Assembly: GCF_900129685.1 (NCBI RefSeq)
Contig: NZ_FQWM01000005.1
Coordinates: forward strand, 131,501 to 195,500
Source of the DNA: Cognatishimia maritima
GTDB lineage: Bacteria > Pseudomonadota > Alphaproteobacteria > Rhodobacterales > Rhodobacteraceae
Length of the DNA: 64,000 nt
Direction of reading: 5' to 3'
A program made the position numbers and the translations under genes. The notes under the pieces are model-generated. The model did not search any database. It saw only the letters and a list, made by a program, of their open reading frames with translations, and was not told where the DNA came from. Shown piece by piece: positions 1-8,891 of the stretch; within the stretch, counting starts at the first letter, position 1; each line of letters opens with the position of its first letter.

Positions 1-435
1 GCGGGCCGGGCCGATTAAGGCGCGCATTCGAACTGGGTCTGAGGGTTGCGGCAGATAGCCAAGCGACATCACGGGGTAAAAGAACTTGGCTTCTGGCACC
101 GCAATACGAATGTCACAGGCCAGTGCCATCCCATTCGCGCCGCCTGCCAGCGTTCCGTTCAGCGCAGCAATCGTAAGTCCCGGCAATGCAGCAATGGCAG
201 AAGACAGTTGCTCCCAAAGCGGACTTGTCGCCAATCCCTTGCTCACTTCTTTCAGGTCAGCACCCGCACTAAAGACGCGCCCGCTTCCTGTGAATATCAC
301 GGCACGTGCATCTTGCGCACGTTCAACCGCAGCGATGAGATCGGTCAGCATGTCTGACGTCAATGCATTGGCTTTGTCCGCCCGATCAAGGCGCACAATC
401 CAAAGCCCGTCAGATTGGGTTTCAACGCGGATCAA
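1..435 (-). CDS. Enoyl-CoA hydratase/isomerase (crotonase) family, 3' end cut by window edge
   Basis: The first 145 codons of a crotonase-fold protein are visible; the C-terminal part lies beyond the left edge. Family hallmarks are seen: the oxyanion-hole segment GRVFSAGADLKE around residues 50-62 and the second one, LAGGANGMALACDIRIA, around residues 95-112. Such proteins hydrate or isomerise acyl-CoA thioesters in fatty acid or amino acid breakdown; the substrate cannot be told. The start is inferred to be TTG at 433-435, overlapping the stop of the upstream SDR gene by two bases, with an AAGGTGG about nine bases before it. The overlap points to one operon with the SDR. Confidence 0.85.
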   Translation of the reverse strand, partial: MIRVETQSDGLWIVRLDRADKANALTSDMLTDLIAAVERAQDARAVIFTGSGRVFSAGADLKEVSKGLATSPLWEQLSSAIAALPGLTIAALNGTLAGGANGMALACDIRIAVPEAKFFYPVMSLGYLPQPSDPVRMRALIGPAR

Positions 436-1181
436 ATCAAGCCCACCTTCTTGCGGATCGCCTCATCGCGCAGTGAAACTTCGCCTCCACACCATGCGTC
501 GGCCGCTGGCCCGCACATCCACAGGAGCGTCTTTGCGACCCACTCGGGTGGGATGTGGTCTTCCCAATCAAGCTTTGACACGGGGTTCATACCACTCGCC
601 TTGATGTCTTTCTGCATCTGCGTCGCAACGGTGCCCGGCGAAAGGCTGATCGCACGGATACCCTTGGCACCGGCCTCAGCATCAACTGTTCGGGTCATCA
701 TCAGGGCCGCCGCCTTGGAAGCACAATAGGCGCCCCAGCCCTCATAGGGTTTTTGGGCTGCGCCAGACCCGATTGTCAAAATCGCCCCCGCGCCCTGCGC
801 AATCATCTGCGGCAGCGCCAGTCGCATGCCATTGAACACCCCTTTCACGTTGACATCGATCAGCGTGCTCCATGCCTCTGGGTCGGCGTCGGACATATGG
901 GCAATGGGTTCAAGCAAGGCAGCATTGTTGATCAAAACGTCCAAACCGCCGAAGTGTTCGACACAGGTCTGCACCGCCGTCGCAAGATCAGCAAACTGGC
1001 TGACATCGCAGGGAATCGCCAAGGCGTTTGCCCCAAGTTCATCCGCCAGATCGCGTATGGCGGCATCGCTGCGCGCAACCAGTGCGACATTCGCCCCAGC
1101 ATTGGCAAATTCACGCGCGGCGGCGGCCCCGATGCCACGGCTTGCGCCCGTGATCATCACCGTCTTTCCCTGCAAATCCAT
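432..1181 (-). CDS. Short-chain dehydrogenase/reductase (SDR) family oxidoreductase
   Basis: A 249-residue classical SDR. The N-terminal Rossmann motif TGASRGIG lies around residues 11-18, NNAA around 83-86, the catalytic serine in the TIGSGAA segment and the YCASK motif around 150-154. It should reduce or oxidise an alcohol/ketone group with NAD(P)(H); the substrate is not evident. An upstream in-frame ATG at 1223 would add 14 residues, but the family start MDLQGKTVMITG and a GGGGG stretch just before 1181 favour the shorter form. Being translationally coupled to a crotonase, a role in acyl-CoA or carboxylic acid metabolism is a fair guess. Confidence 0.93.
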   Translation of the reverse strand: MDLQGKTVMITGASRGIGAAAAREFANAGANVALVARSDAAIRDLADELGANALAIPCDVSQFADLATAVQTCVEHFGGLDVLINNAALLEPIAHMSDADPEAWSTLIDVNVKGVFNGMRLALPQMIAQGAGAILTIGSGAAQKPYEGWGAYCASKAAALMMTRTVDAEAGAKGIRAISLSPGTVATQMQKDIKASGMNPVSKLDWEDHIPPEWVAKTLLWMCGPAADAWCGGEVSLRDEAIRKKVGLI

Positions 1182-1315
1182 CACAAACCCCCGACTGACC
1201 CAAATTGCGCCCCTTCGTAGCACGAGAAATCTGATCGTCCAGCCCCTGCCCCCTTGACCCTCGGAGGCGCAACCCCGAGATTGGGAGCGAATTTCATTGT
1301 TTGGAAAGGTTCATC

Positions 1316-2818
1316 ATGTCCCGTTGGACTCAATTATCCGGGGCCACCGCACTGGCCTGCGTTTTTTCAGCATCTGCAGGCTTCGCCGATGTGACCGCAC
1401 AGCAAGTCTGGGGCGATTGGAAATCCTATTTAGAAGGCTTCGGCTACACCGTCTCAGCGACAGAGACCACAGATTCTGACACCCTGTTGGTCAGTGAAGT
1501 CACCATGGCATTCTCGGTTCCTGAGGCAGATGGTACCTTCGAAATCACCATGCCCGATATGGCGTTTCAGAACCTTGGTGATGGCACAGTCTCGATTGAC
1601 ATGCCGGGCACTTCAACCATGGTCATCGAAGGCGAGGCCGAGGGCGAAGAGTTTCGCGTGGTCATGGAAATGGACCTATCAAACGCGACGACGCTTGTTT
1701 CCGGCGACACAGATGATCTGACCTATCAATATGATGCCACAAGCATCGCTGTGGCGATTACTGAATTCACAATCGTCGAGGAGGACGCCCCCGACGACAT
1801 CCAGATGTCGATGGTTATGAACAACGTCTCTGGTTCTTCGTCCGTTAAAGTTGGCGCGACGCGCGATATGGCGCAAACCATGTCGGTGGGCAGCCTCACC
1901 TACGATATGCAGATTGCGGATGATGGCGTAAACGTCGCTCTAAAGGGCGCGCTAAGCGACGTGGGTTTTGATGGCACCGCGTCGATGCCCATTGAATTCG
2001 ATCTCGAAGACCCGAATGCGCTTTTCACAAGTGGTTTTTCAACCGGCGGCACATTCACGCAGGGCAGTTCGTCTGTCTCGATGAATGTCGTGGAAAATGA
2101 ACAGGCTTTTTCATTGCAAAGCAATGCGGGTGTTGGCGAGTTGGAAATGGCGATTGGCGAGGACGGTCTGCGGTATCTCGGCGGAGCGAAGGACCTTTCG
2201 ATTTCAGCAACGGGTGCGGAACTGCCCTTCCCAATTTCGTTCGCAATGGAAGAGATCGGCTACAAGTTTGTGATGCCGCTAGCTGCCTCTGATCAGCCAC
2301 AAGATTTCGGTCTTGGCCTGACCTTTGCTGGTGTGGCTGTTCCAGATGTTCTGTGGAATATCTTTGACCCATCCGAAGTTCTGCCACGTGAGCCTGCGAC
2401 CGTCAGCTTTGACCTCGATGGGACCGCAATTCTGACAGAAGACCTAACGAACCCAGAGATCGAAGATGCCGAGGAATTCCCCGGCGAGCTTCTCTCCCTG
2501 AGCCTGAAGGACCTCGTCGTGGAAATTGCCGGGGCCGAATTGACCGGTCTGGGGAACTTCACCTTCGACAATTCTGATCTGGATAGCTTTGACGGTATGC
2601 CGCGCCCATTGGGCTCTGCTGATTTCCGACTGCTGGGTGGCAATGGCTTGCTCGACAAAGTCGTACAGATGGGCTTCGTTTCCGCAGAACAAGCCATGGG
2701 TGCGCGTATGATGATGGGCCTCTTTGCCGTTGCGGGACCTGCAGAAGATGAGCTTCGTTCGACGATTGAAGTCAACGAAGAGGGTCATGTGCTGGCCAAC
2801 GGTCAGCGCATTAAATAA
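1316..2818 (+). CDS. DUF2125 domain-containing exported protein
   Basis: 500 residues, beginning with a clear signal peptide (MSRWTQLSGATALACVF..., predicted cleavage after SAGFA near residue 24). The rest is beta-rich, acidic and repetitive in character, with many alternating hydrophobic/polar stretches, as in the DUF2125 family that is common in Rhodobacterales and has no assigned function. It is probably periplasmic or envelope-attached. The start at 1316 is chosen over 1301 because GGAAAGG sits at proper distance before it. It stands alone, with an imperfect hairpin behind it (2840-2871). Confidence 0.85.
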   Translation: MSRWTQLSGATALACVFSASAGFADVTAQQVWGDWKSYLEGFGYTVSATETTDSDTLLVSEVTMAFSVPEADGTFEITMPDMAFQNLGDGTVSIDMPGTSTMVIEGEAEGEEFRVVMEMDLSNATTLVSGDTDDLTYQYDATSIAVAITEFTIVEEDAPDDIQMSMVMNNVSGSSSVKVGATRDMAQTMSVGSLTYDMQIADDGVNVALKGALSDVGFDGTASMPIEFDLEDPNALFTSGFSTGGTFTQGSSSVSMNVVENEQAFSLQSNAGVGELEMAIGEDGLRYLGGAKDLSISATGAELPFPISFAMEEIGYKFVMPLAASDQPQDFGLGLTFAGVAVPDVLWNIFDPSEVLPREPATVSFDLDGTAILTEDLTNPEIEDAEEFPGELLSLSLKDLVVEIAGAELTGLGNFTFDNSDLDSFDGMPRPLGSADFRLLGGNGLLDKVVQMGFVSAEQAMGARMMMGLFAVAGPAEDELRSTIEVNEEGHVLANGQRIK

Positions 2819-2839
2819 AAGCGATCAATGCGAAACCGC

Positions 2840-2871
2840 GGTGAGCGACAGGCTAGGCTTGGTCGCTCACC
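2840..2871. terminator. Hairpin behind the DUF2125 gene
   Basis: GGTGAGCGAC (2840-2849) and GTCGCTCACC (2862-2871) form a perfect 10-bp stem around a 12-base loop. No T-tract follows on either strand, so an intrinsic terminator is not proven; it may be an RNA 3'-end stabiliser. Confidence 0.4.
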
Positions 2872-2946
2872 CGCAAGAATAGTGCCGCTGGCACAGTCTG
2901 ATGAACGCGCCACAACGGCACGCTTTGAACCATCCACGGAGATAAC

Positions 2947-4293
2947 ATGACCTCCCAGCTCGAAACTCTCACCGCTCAGTTGCTTGACGCAGCAAAGAAA
3001 GCCGGGGCGGATGCGGCGGATGCGATGGCTCTAAGCGGGACTTCCGTCTCTATTGATGTACGTGCTGGTAAGCTGGAGCATGCAGAGCGGTCAGAGGGAA
3101 CGGACATCGGCTTGCGTGTTTTGGTGGGCAAACGTCAGGCGAATGTGTCGGCCTCTGATACCAAACCCGAAACCATCCGCGAAATGGCAGAGCGTGCCGT
3201 GGCCATGGCCCGCGAAGCGCCAGAGGACGCCTATGTTGGATTGGCTGACGCCGCACAGCTGGCGTCCGGGTGGGATTTGGCAGCGCTCGAATTATGTGAT
3301 CCAACGCCAGAACCCGCACCGGAAACACTGCAAGCAGATGCGCAGGCGGCAGAGGCCGCAGCGCTTGCGATAGACGGCATATCTCAGGTTCAATCTGCGG
3401 GCGCAGGCTTTGGCAGAACCGAGGTGCAACTTGCCGCCAGCAACGGCTTTACCGGCACCTACACGCGCACAGAACGCGGGACATCCTGCGTTGCAATTGC
3501 GGGCACGGGAGCGGCGATGGAACGCGACTACGATGGCGACAGCCGCGTGTTCCAATCAGACCTGCGCGATCCGGCAGAAATCGGTCTGCGCGCTGCCGAA
3601 CGCGCGCTTGCACGTCAGCATGCGAAACAGCCGCCTACCGGAGCCTATCCGGTGTTGTTTGATGAACGCATCTCGAGTTCGCTGATTGGGCATCTGCTTG
3701 GGGCCGTGAACGGAGCAGCGATTGCGCGCGGGTCGTCTTGGCTCCTAAATGCCTTGCACGAAGAGGTCCTTCCCAAGGGTATCTCCTTGGTCGAAGACCC
3801 GCACAGACCGCGTGTCTCTGGTTCTCGTCCCTTTGATGCCGAAGGGCTTGCGACCCAAAAACGTGCCATTGTGGATGATGGCGTTCTGACCGGCTGGACT
3901 TTGGATTTGGCAAATGCGCGCAAACTTCAGATGACCAGCACAGCCAATGCCGCGCGCGGTGTTGGCGGCCCGCCGTCACCCAGCACGTGGAATGTTGCCC
4001 TGACACAGGGCACACAAAGCCGCGATGACCTGATCAAGAACATGGGGACCGGATTGCTTGTGACATCGTTGATCGGCTCGACCATCAACCCAAACACCGG
4101 CGACTATTCTCGCGGGGCGGCGGGGCTGTGGGTTGAGAACGGCGAAGTCACCTATGCAGTCAATGAATGCACCATCGCAGGCAATCTGCGCGACATGCTG
4201 CGTTCGATTATCCCTGCAAATGATGGCCGGAACCATTTATCGCGCGTCGTACCCTCCCTACTGGTCGAAGGAATGACCCTTGCCGGTCAGTGA
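2947..4293 (+). CDS. pmbA: TldD/PmbA family metallopeptidase regulator, PmbA-type
   Basis: 448 residues. The length, the start TSQLETLTAQLLDAAKKAGADAAD, the LRVLVGKRQANVSASD segment and the C-terminal WVENGEVTYAVNECTIAGNLRDML are typical of PmbA/TldE. In enterobacteria it forms a complex with TldD that matures microcins and degrades CcdA; the PmbA subunit lacks the HExxxH zinc motif of TldD, and none is seen here. No tldD partner is in the window. GGAG eight bases upstream supports the ATG at 2947. It overlaps the next gene by 14 bases, so the two are probably co-translated. Confidence 0.93.
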   Translation: MTSQLETLTAQLLDAAKKAGADAADAMALSGTSVSIDVRAGKLEHAERSEGTDIGLRVLVGKRQANVSASDTKPETIREMAERAVAMAREAPEDAYVGLADAAQLASGWDLAALELCDPTPEPAPETLQADAQAAEAAALAIDGISQVQSAGAGFGRTEVQLAASNGFTGTYTRTERGTSCVAIAGTGAAMERDYDGDSRVFQSDLRDPAEIGLRAAERALARQHAKQPPTGAYPVLFDERISSSLIGHLLGAVNGAAIARGSSWLLNALHEEVLPKGISLVEDPHRPRVSGSRPFDAEGLATQKRAIVDDGVLTGWTLDLANARKLQMTSTANAARGVGGPPSPSTWNVALTQGTQSRDDLIKNMGTGLLVTSLIGSTINPNTGDYSRGAAGLWVENGEVTYAVNECTIAGNLRDMLRSIIPANDGRNHLSRVVPSLLVEGMTLAGQ

Positions 4294-5065
4294 TTATGCG
4301 CGCGACCTGAACCTACTGAAGGCAGCCGCGCAAGAGGCCGGCCGCATCGCCAGCAAGTTTGCGCAGGGGTCGCCAGAGGTCTGGGACAAGCCAGATGGCG
4401 CTGGCCCCGTGACCGAGGCCGACCTTGCGGTCAACAAAATGCTCGAAGCCGAGTTACAGGCAGCGCGCCCAGATTATGGCTGGCTGAGCGAAGAAACCCC
4501 GCCGCACAACAAGCGGCTCGGGTGTGAACGCGTGTTTATCATCGATCCCATCGATGGCACGCGCAGCTTCATTGAGGGCAGCAACACATGGGCACACTCG
4601 CTTGCGATCGCGGAACGCGGACGGATCGTGGCGGGCGTGGTCTTTCTGCCGCAACGAGATCTTTTATATACGGCTGCGTATGGTTTGGGTGCTAAGCTGA
4701 ACGGTGCGCAAATCAAGCCAAGCAGAAAATCCGACATGGCCACCGCTTCGGTTCTTGCGGCGCGCCCGACGATGGACCCGAAGCACTGGTCAGACCTGCC
4801 GCCGGAATTCGCGCGCAGCCATCGATCTTCGTTGGCCTATCGTCTTGCGCTCGTGGCCGATGGTCAGTTTGACGCCATGCTCACATTGCGCGCGACCTGG
4901 GAATGGGACATCGCTGCGGGGACTATTTTGTTGCAGGAAGCGGGCGCGACTGTGACCGACAAATCGGGGGCGCCATTGGTATTCAACAACGCTGACCCGC
5001 GTCTGCCGGGCGTCGTCACCGCAAATGTTGCACTGCATGGCCAGTTGCTCTCGGCGCTGCGTTAA
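4280..5065 (+). CDS. Inositol monophosphatase family protein, CysQ-like 3'(2'),5'-bisphosphate nucleotidase
   Basis: 261 residues of the Li+-sensitive, Mg2+-dependent phosphatase superfamily. Metal-binding motifs are present: EE at 71-72, DPIDGT at 89-94 and WEWDIAAG at 207-214. The family dephosphorylates inositol phosphate, PAP or related sugar phosphates in the cytoplasm; sequence alone does not separate these. The start is TTG at 4280, inside the end of pmbA, with AAGGAA upstream; no ATG in frame precedes the conserved region. Its stop codon overlaps the stop of the convergent amidotransferase gene in a shared TTAA. Confidence 0.88.
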   Translation: MPVSDYARDLNLLKAAAQEAGRIASKFAQGSPEVWDKPDGAGPVTEADLAVNKMLEAELQAARPDYGWLSEETPPHNKRLGCERVFIIDPIDGTRSFIEGSNTWAHSLAIAERGRIVAGVVFLPQRDLLYTAAYGLGAKLNGAQIKPSRKSDMATASVLAARPTMDPKHWSDLPPEFARSHRSSLAYRLALVADGQFDAMLTLRATWEWDIAAGTILLQEAGATVTDKSGAPLVFNNADPRLPGVVTANVALHGQLLSALR

Positions 5066-5805
5066 GCACCGCGACTGTAGCGGGTGACAAAGTTCTTAAG
5101 GATCAGTTCAGGCGCATGCACATCGGCCGCGCGGCACATCGCGACCAATTGATCGGCCTCTGTGGGGTCAAAATAGCCTTTGTGTTTATAGATCTCGATC
5201 CGCACTTCAAAACCTGCGGCATCTGCCTCGGGATGGAATTGCGTCGCATAGACATTTTGCCCAAAGCGCACCATCTGATAGGGGCAAGTGGGCGACGATA
5301 CGAGATGTGTGCACCCGTCAGGCAAGGTCTGCATCGCTTCCTTATGGCCGACAAAAGCCTGAAAGGCATCGGGCAACCCTTCGAGCAGCAGGTCGGCGCG
5401 CCCGGCATCGGTCAACGTACAATCCGAGGTGCCGACCGGCTCTGCATAAGCGTTTTTGTTGACCACTCGCCCCAGATGGTGACCCAAAACACCAATGCCA
5501 TAACAGCAGCCGAGAAACGGAAAATCGCGGGCCGTGATATCTGGCATAAGGCCAAGCACAGCCTTTTCGATGCGCGCTTCAACAGGTGTTTTCTTCTCAG
5601 GCGCGTCGCTGACACAGCCGGGACCACCACCAACAATCACGCCAGAGTAGTCATCCAATTGCAAATCTTCGGGCAAGTCTTCGCGATCCAACTGAACACG
5701 ATGTACCTTGTCGCGGCTCAACCCCGATTTTTGCAGGATTGCGGCGAATTCATTATCGCTGGCTTCCGCTTCCGGGCGCAGTTGCAGGATCAGGAAAGGC
5801 TTCAT
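5062..5805 (-). CDS. Class I glutamine amidotransferase-like protein
   Basis: 247 residues with the class I GATase fold: GVIVGGGPG near residues 55-63, the nucleophile motif GCCYGIG near 99-105 and the catalytic His-Glu in QFHPEAD near the C-terminus. Stand-alone members resemble the glutaminase domain of GMP synthase and often act as gamma-glutamyl hydrolases or supply ammonia to an unknown partner. The start at 5805 (MKPFLILQLRPE) fits the family; an ATG four codons upstream is possible. It is convergent with the preceding phosphatase gene, with the two stop codons overlapping in TTAA. Confidence 0.85.
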   Translation of the reverse strand: MKPFLILQLRPEAEASDNEFAAILQKSGLSRDKVHRVQLDREDLPEDLQLDDYSGVIVGGGPGCVSDAPEKKTPVEARIEKAVLGLMPDITARDFPFLGCCYGIGVLGHHLGRVVNKNAYAEPVGTSDCTLTDAGRADLLLEGLPDAFQAFVGHKEAMQTLPDGCTHLVSSPTCPYQMVRFGQNVYATQFHPEADAAGFEVRIEIYKHKGYFDPTEADQLVAMCRAADVHAPELILKNFVTRYSRGA

Positions 5806-5945
5806 CGCTGCCCTCATAGAAATCAGTCGTCGAAGTTAGGTGCCCTATCCATTGGGCAAGGTCAACGGGCAGAGGGCCACTTGTGGTGCGTCAAGCGAGG
5901 CAATAGTTTGTCCCCAAATCCGGCTTGCGCCTAATCTGGAGTCTC

Positions 5946-7163
5946 ATGGCACCCTCTCTTTCCCTGAAAACCTATCTGACGCTTGCGCGACGGGAACCAT
6001 TGGCGTGGAGCCCAAACCTGTCGCGCGACCGGGATAAGGCCCTGATATGGCTCCACTGCGCTGAACCCGGTCACTATCGGGAGCTGTTGCAATTGGGTCA
6101 GCGGTTGCAGAAGCAGCGGGGCGGGTGCCAAATTTTGATAACGCAAGGGCCCGATCAGCCACGGATGACCGACTTGCCAGAGGGGGTTTTGTCCTGCAAC
6201 TGCCCTTCGGAGAATCCGTTGGATGTGGCCAAGTTTCTAAATCATTGGCAGCCGGATGTATTGATTTGGAAGGGGCGGTGGCTGCGTCCTAGCCTACTGT
6301 CTGGCGCACAAAAGACCGGTGTGCCCATGGTTCTGGTCGACGCCTCGGAACCTGCGATTGAAAATAAGAGCCTGCGTTGGATACCCGATAGTCTGCGCGC
6401 CACGCTTGATCTGTTCGGGCGCATCTATGCGGTTGACCCGGCAAGCGCCTTTCGATTGCGGCGCATTCTGGGACCACAAGCGCTGATCGATGACAGTGGC
6501 GCGCTGCAAGAAGACAACCCCGCACTTGGCTGTGTTGAAACCGACCTCGAAGACCTAGGCGAGGCCCTAAAAGGCCGCCCGGTGTGGTTGGCGTCCTATC
6601 TGCATAAAGGAGAGTTGGAGGCGGTTCTTACCGCGCACCGCGCCAGCATTCGCCTCTCTCCGCGCATGGTGCTGATCATTGTGCCCAAGGATCCGCTTGA
6701 TGCAGGGGCCGTTCTGACGGCCTGCGAGGATGGCGGCTGGCGCGTGTCGCTTTGGGACAATGGTGAGATGCCTGAGGAGAAAACCCATATCCTTTTGGCC
6801 GAAGATGCGCGTGAACTGGGCTTGTTCTACCGCATCGCACCGGTGAGTTTTCTGGGCAGCTCTTTGGTCTCTGGCCAAGGCGGAAGCAATCCGTTTGAAC
6901 CTGCAGCGCTGGGGTCGGCGATTCTTTATGGCCCCGGGATCAGCAATTATCTTGAGGCCTACTCACGCCTCGCCAAAGCAGGGGCCGCACGCATTGTGAA
7001 AGACGCCGATACGCTCTCCGCCGCCCTCGCCAGCTTGATGGCACCGGATAAGGTTGCCAAGATGGTGCATGCTGGATGGGAAGTGGTGTCCGAAGGGGCG
7101 CTGGTCAGCGATCGGATTATCGATCATTTGAACGACGCCATGGATCAACGGGGGATTTCCTGA
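5946..7163 (+). CDS. waaA: 3-deoxy-D-manno-octulosonic acid (Kdo) transferase
   Basis: 405 residues. It transfers Kdo from CMP-Kdo to lipid IVA, the first inner-core step of LPS synthesis, at the cytoplasmic face of the inner membrane. The N-terminal SLKTYLTLARRE, the DPASAFRLRRILG segment and the C-terminal GGSNPFEPAALGSAILYGP, which forms the donor-binding site of GT30 enzymes, identify it. A GGAG six bases upstream supports ATG 5946 over the in-frame codon at 5925. The stop overlaps the lpxK start (TGATG), so the two lipid A genes are translationally coupled. Confidence 0.93.
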   Translation: MAPSLSLKTYLTLARREPLAWSPNLSRDRDKALIWLHCAEPGHYRELLQLGQRLQKQRGGCQILITQGPDQPRMTDLPEGVLSCNCPSENPLDVAKFLNHWQPDVLIWKGRWLRPSLLSGAQKTGVPMVLVDASEPAIENKSLRWIPDSLRATLDLFGRIYAVDPASAFRLRRILGPQALIDDSGALQEDNPALGCVETDLEDLGEALKGRPVWLASYLHKGELEAVLTAHRASIRLSPRMVLIIVPKDPLDAGAVLTACEDGGWRVSLWDNGEMPEEKTHILLAEDARELGLFYRIAPVSFLGSSLVSGQGGSNPFEPAALGSAILYGPGISNYLEAYSRLAKAGAARIVKDADTLSAALASLMAPDKVAKMVHAGWEVVSEGALVSDRIIDHLNDAMDQRGIS

Positions 7164-8173
7164 TGCGCGCACCTCGGTTCTGGCAGAACAGTCCGGACGC
7201 GCCCGGTTGGCAGGCGCGCTTGCTTGCACCTCTCGGAGCGGCCTACGCGCGTGCAACGGCAAAACGGGTCGCCGAACCGCCATCCTATCGCGCGCCTGTC
7301 CCGGTTCTGTGCATCGGTAATATCAACGCCGGCGGCACCGGAAAAACACCCACGGTCATTGCCCTGCTGCAGCGCCTTCAAGCGCGTGGTGTGAAGGCGC
7401 ATGTGGTGACGCGCGGCTACGGAGGATCGTTGGCCGGACCAGTTCAGGTCAATGAACGTACGCACGCGGCGTCTGAAACCGGGGACGAGCCACTGCTGCT
7501 TGCGGCATTTGCACCGACATGGGTCGCCAAAGACCGATCCGAAGGCGCACGCGCTGCGGTCGCTGCCGGGGCGGATATCATCCTCTTGGACGATGGTTTC
7601 CAGAACCCGGCGATTGCCAAGGATGCCTCAATCGTCGTCGTAGACGCGCATGTCGGTTTTGGGAACGGTCGATGCATCCCCGCAGGCCCCCTGCGCGAAC
7701 CAGTCAAAGCTGGACTAAAGCGCGCCGATCTAATCCTGACAATCGGGCCAGACAAGGCACAAGAGCGATTTGAAACGACGTGGTCCACCAGCATCGAATT
7801 GCCCCGCGCCAAGGGCGTTTTAGCACCGCTCCCCACCGGTATGGATTGGAAAGGCACACCTTTTGTTGCCTTTGCAGGTATTGGCCGCCCCGAGAAATTT
7901 TTTGAAACGCTGCGCGGTCTTGGGGCCAATTTGGTGCAAACCCACGCGCTTGATGATCACCAGCCGCTGACAAACAGCCTGCTGACGCGGCTTGATGCCG
8001 ATGCCAAACGGCTTGGCGCGCAATTGGTGACAACTGAAAAGGATGCCGTGCGTTTGCCCAAGGCCTATCGGACAAGCGTTCTTAGCCTGCCTGTCCGACT
8101 GGAGTTGAACGACTGGTCACCGGTCGATGCTTTGTTGGACAAGCTTTTGGATACCACCCCACCAAAAACATAA
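7163..8173 (+). CDS. lpxK: Tetraacyldisaccharide 4'-kinase
   Basis: 336 residues. LpxK phosphorylates the 4' position of the lipid A disaccharide to make lipid IVA. The P-loop is seen as NINAGGTGKTP at residues 53-63, followed by the family motifs TRGYGG, GDEPLLLA, LLDDGFQN and, near the C-terminus, TTEKDAVRLP. It starts at ATG 7163, overlapping the waaA stop by one base, so Kdo transferase and its substrate-making kinase are produced together. Confidence 0.96.
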   Translation: MRAPRFWQNSPDAPGWQARLLAPLGAAYARATAKRVAEPPSYRAPVPVLCIGNINAGGTGKTPTVIALLQRLQARGVKAHVVTRGYGGSLAGPVQVNERTHAASETGDEPLLLAAFAPTWVAKDRSEGARAAVAAGADIILLDDGFQNPAIAKDASIVVVDAHVGFGNGRCIPAGPLREPVKAGLKRADLILTIGPDKAQERFETTWSTSIELPRAKGVLAPLPTGMDWKGTPFVAFAGIGRPEKFFETLRGLGANLVQTHALDDHQPLTNSLLTRLDADAKRLGAQLVTTEKDAVRLPKAYRTSVLSLPVRLELNDWSPVDALLDKLLDTTPPKT

Positions 8174-8174
8174 A

Positions 8175-8197
8175 CGCCCCCGGCTGGACCGAGGGCG
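8175..8197 (-). terminator. Intrinsic terminator for the DsbA-like gene
   Basis: On the minus strand a 9-bp stem with one mismatch (CGCCCTCGG...CCGGGGGCG) is followed by TTTATGTTTTTGG. It lies just behind the DsbA-like gene and touches the lpxK end; it may serve both genes. Confidence 0.6.
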
Positions 8198-8220
8198 CGA
8201 AACGTCGAGGTTCTGGCTGA

Positions 8221-8877
8221 TTAAAGCAATCCGTCCAGAATAGCCTTCATGTCGCCATAGGACATGTTGCTGTATTTTGTGCCATTGATGACAAAACTTG
8301 GCGTGCCCGTGACGTCGTCTTTGGCCGCGTTGGTTTGATACCAAGCAACGAGCGTTTTGGCGTTGTCTTCATCCTGAAGGCAGGATTGCAGCGCTTCATC
8401 TTGTAGACCTGCAAGGCGACCGATTTTGCGAATCGCGTCTGCAATCTCAACCGGGTCATCTCCACGCGCCCACTCAGACTGGCTCTTCATCAGAAGGTCC
8501 GTGATGCCAAAGAAGCGTTCCTGCCCACCACAGCGCGCAATCATCGACGCCCAGAGACCGTAGCGATCAAAGTAGACTTCGCGGAACACAAACTTGACCT
8601 TGCCGGTGTCAATGTAATCGGCTTTCAGGTTTGGGTAAGTGTTCTCATGAAAGCTCGCGCAATGCGGACAGGTGAAGGACGCATATTCGATCATTGTGAT
8701 CGGCGATTCGGCATCGCCCAGGATCATCTCTTGCACGCCAGATGTGTCCATTTCAGATGCATCCGGTGTTTCGACGCTGGTTTGCGCAACAGCGGGTTCG
8801 CTGCCTTGCGACAAGTAGAAGGCCCCGCCTCCGATACCGATCAGAAGCGCAACAGCAATGGGGATCAAACGGTTCAT
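8221..8877 (-). CDS. DsbA family thiol:disulfide oxidoreductase, membrane-anchored or exported
   Basis: 218 residues. A hydrophobic N-terminal segment (residues 4-22) acts as signal anchor or signal peptide. The thioredoxin-fold active site is C70-P-H-C73 in ASFTCPHCASF, and the cis-proline loop is GTPSF near residue 195. Acidic linker residues 33-50 precede the domain. It should form or rearrange disulfides in periplasmic proteins. The sequence matches the single-domain DsbA/Com1-type proteins common in alphaproteobacteria; a DsbB partner is not in the window. The dciA-like gene lies just upstream in the same direction. Confidence 0.92.
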   Translation of the reverse strand: MNRLIPIAVALLIGIGGGAFYLSQGSEPAVAQTSVETPDASEMDTSGVQEMILGDAESPITMIEYASFTCPHCASFHENTYPNLKADYIDTGKVKFVFREVYFDRYGLWASMIARCGGQERFFGITDLLMKSQSEWARGDDPVEIADAIRKIGRLAGLQDEALQSCLQDEDNAKTLVAWYQTNAAKDDVTGTPSFVINGTKYSNMSYGDMKAILDGLL

Positions 8878-8891
8878 ACCAGTCAGGTTCC

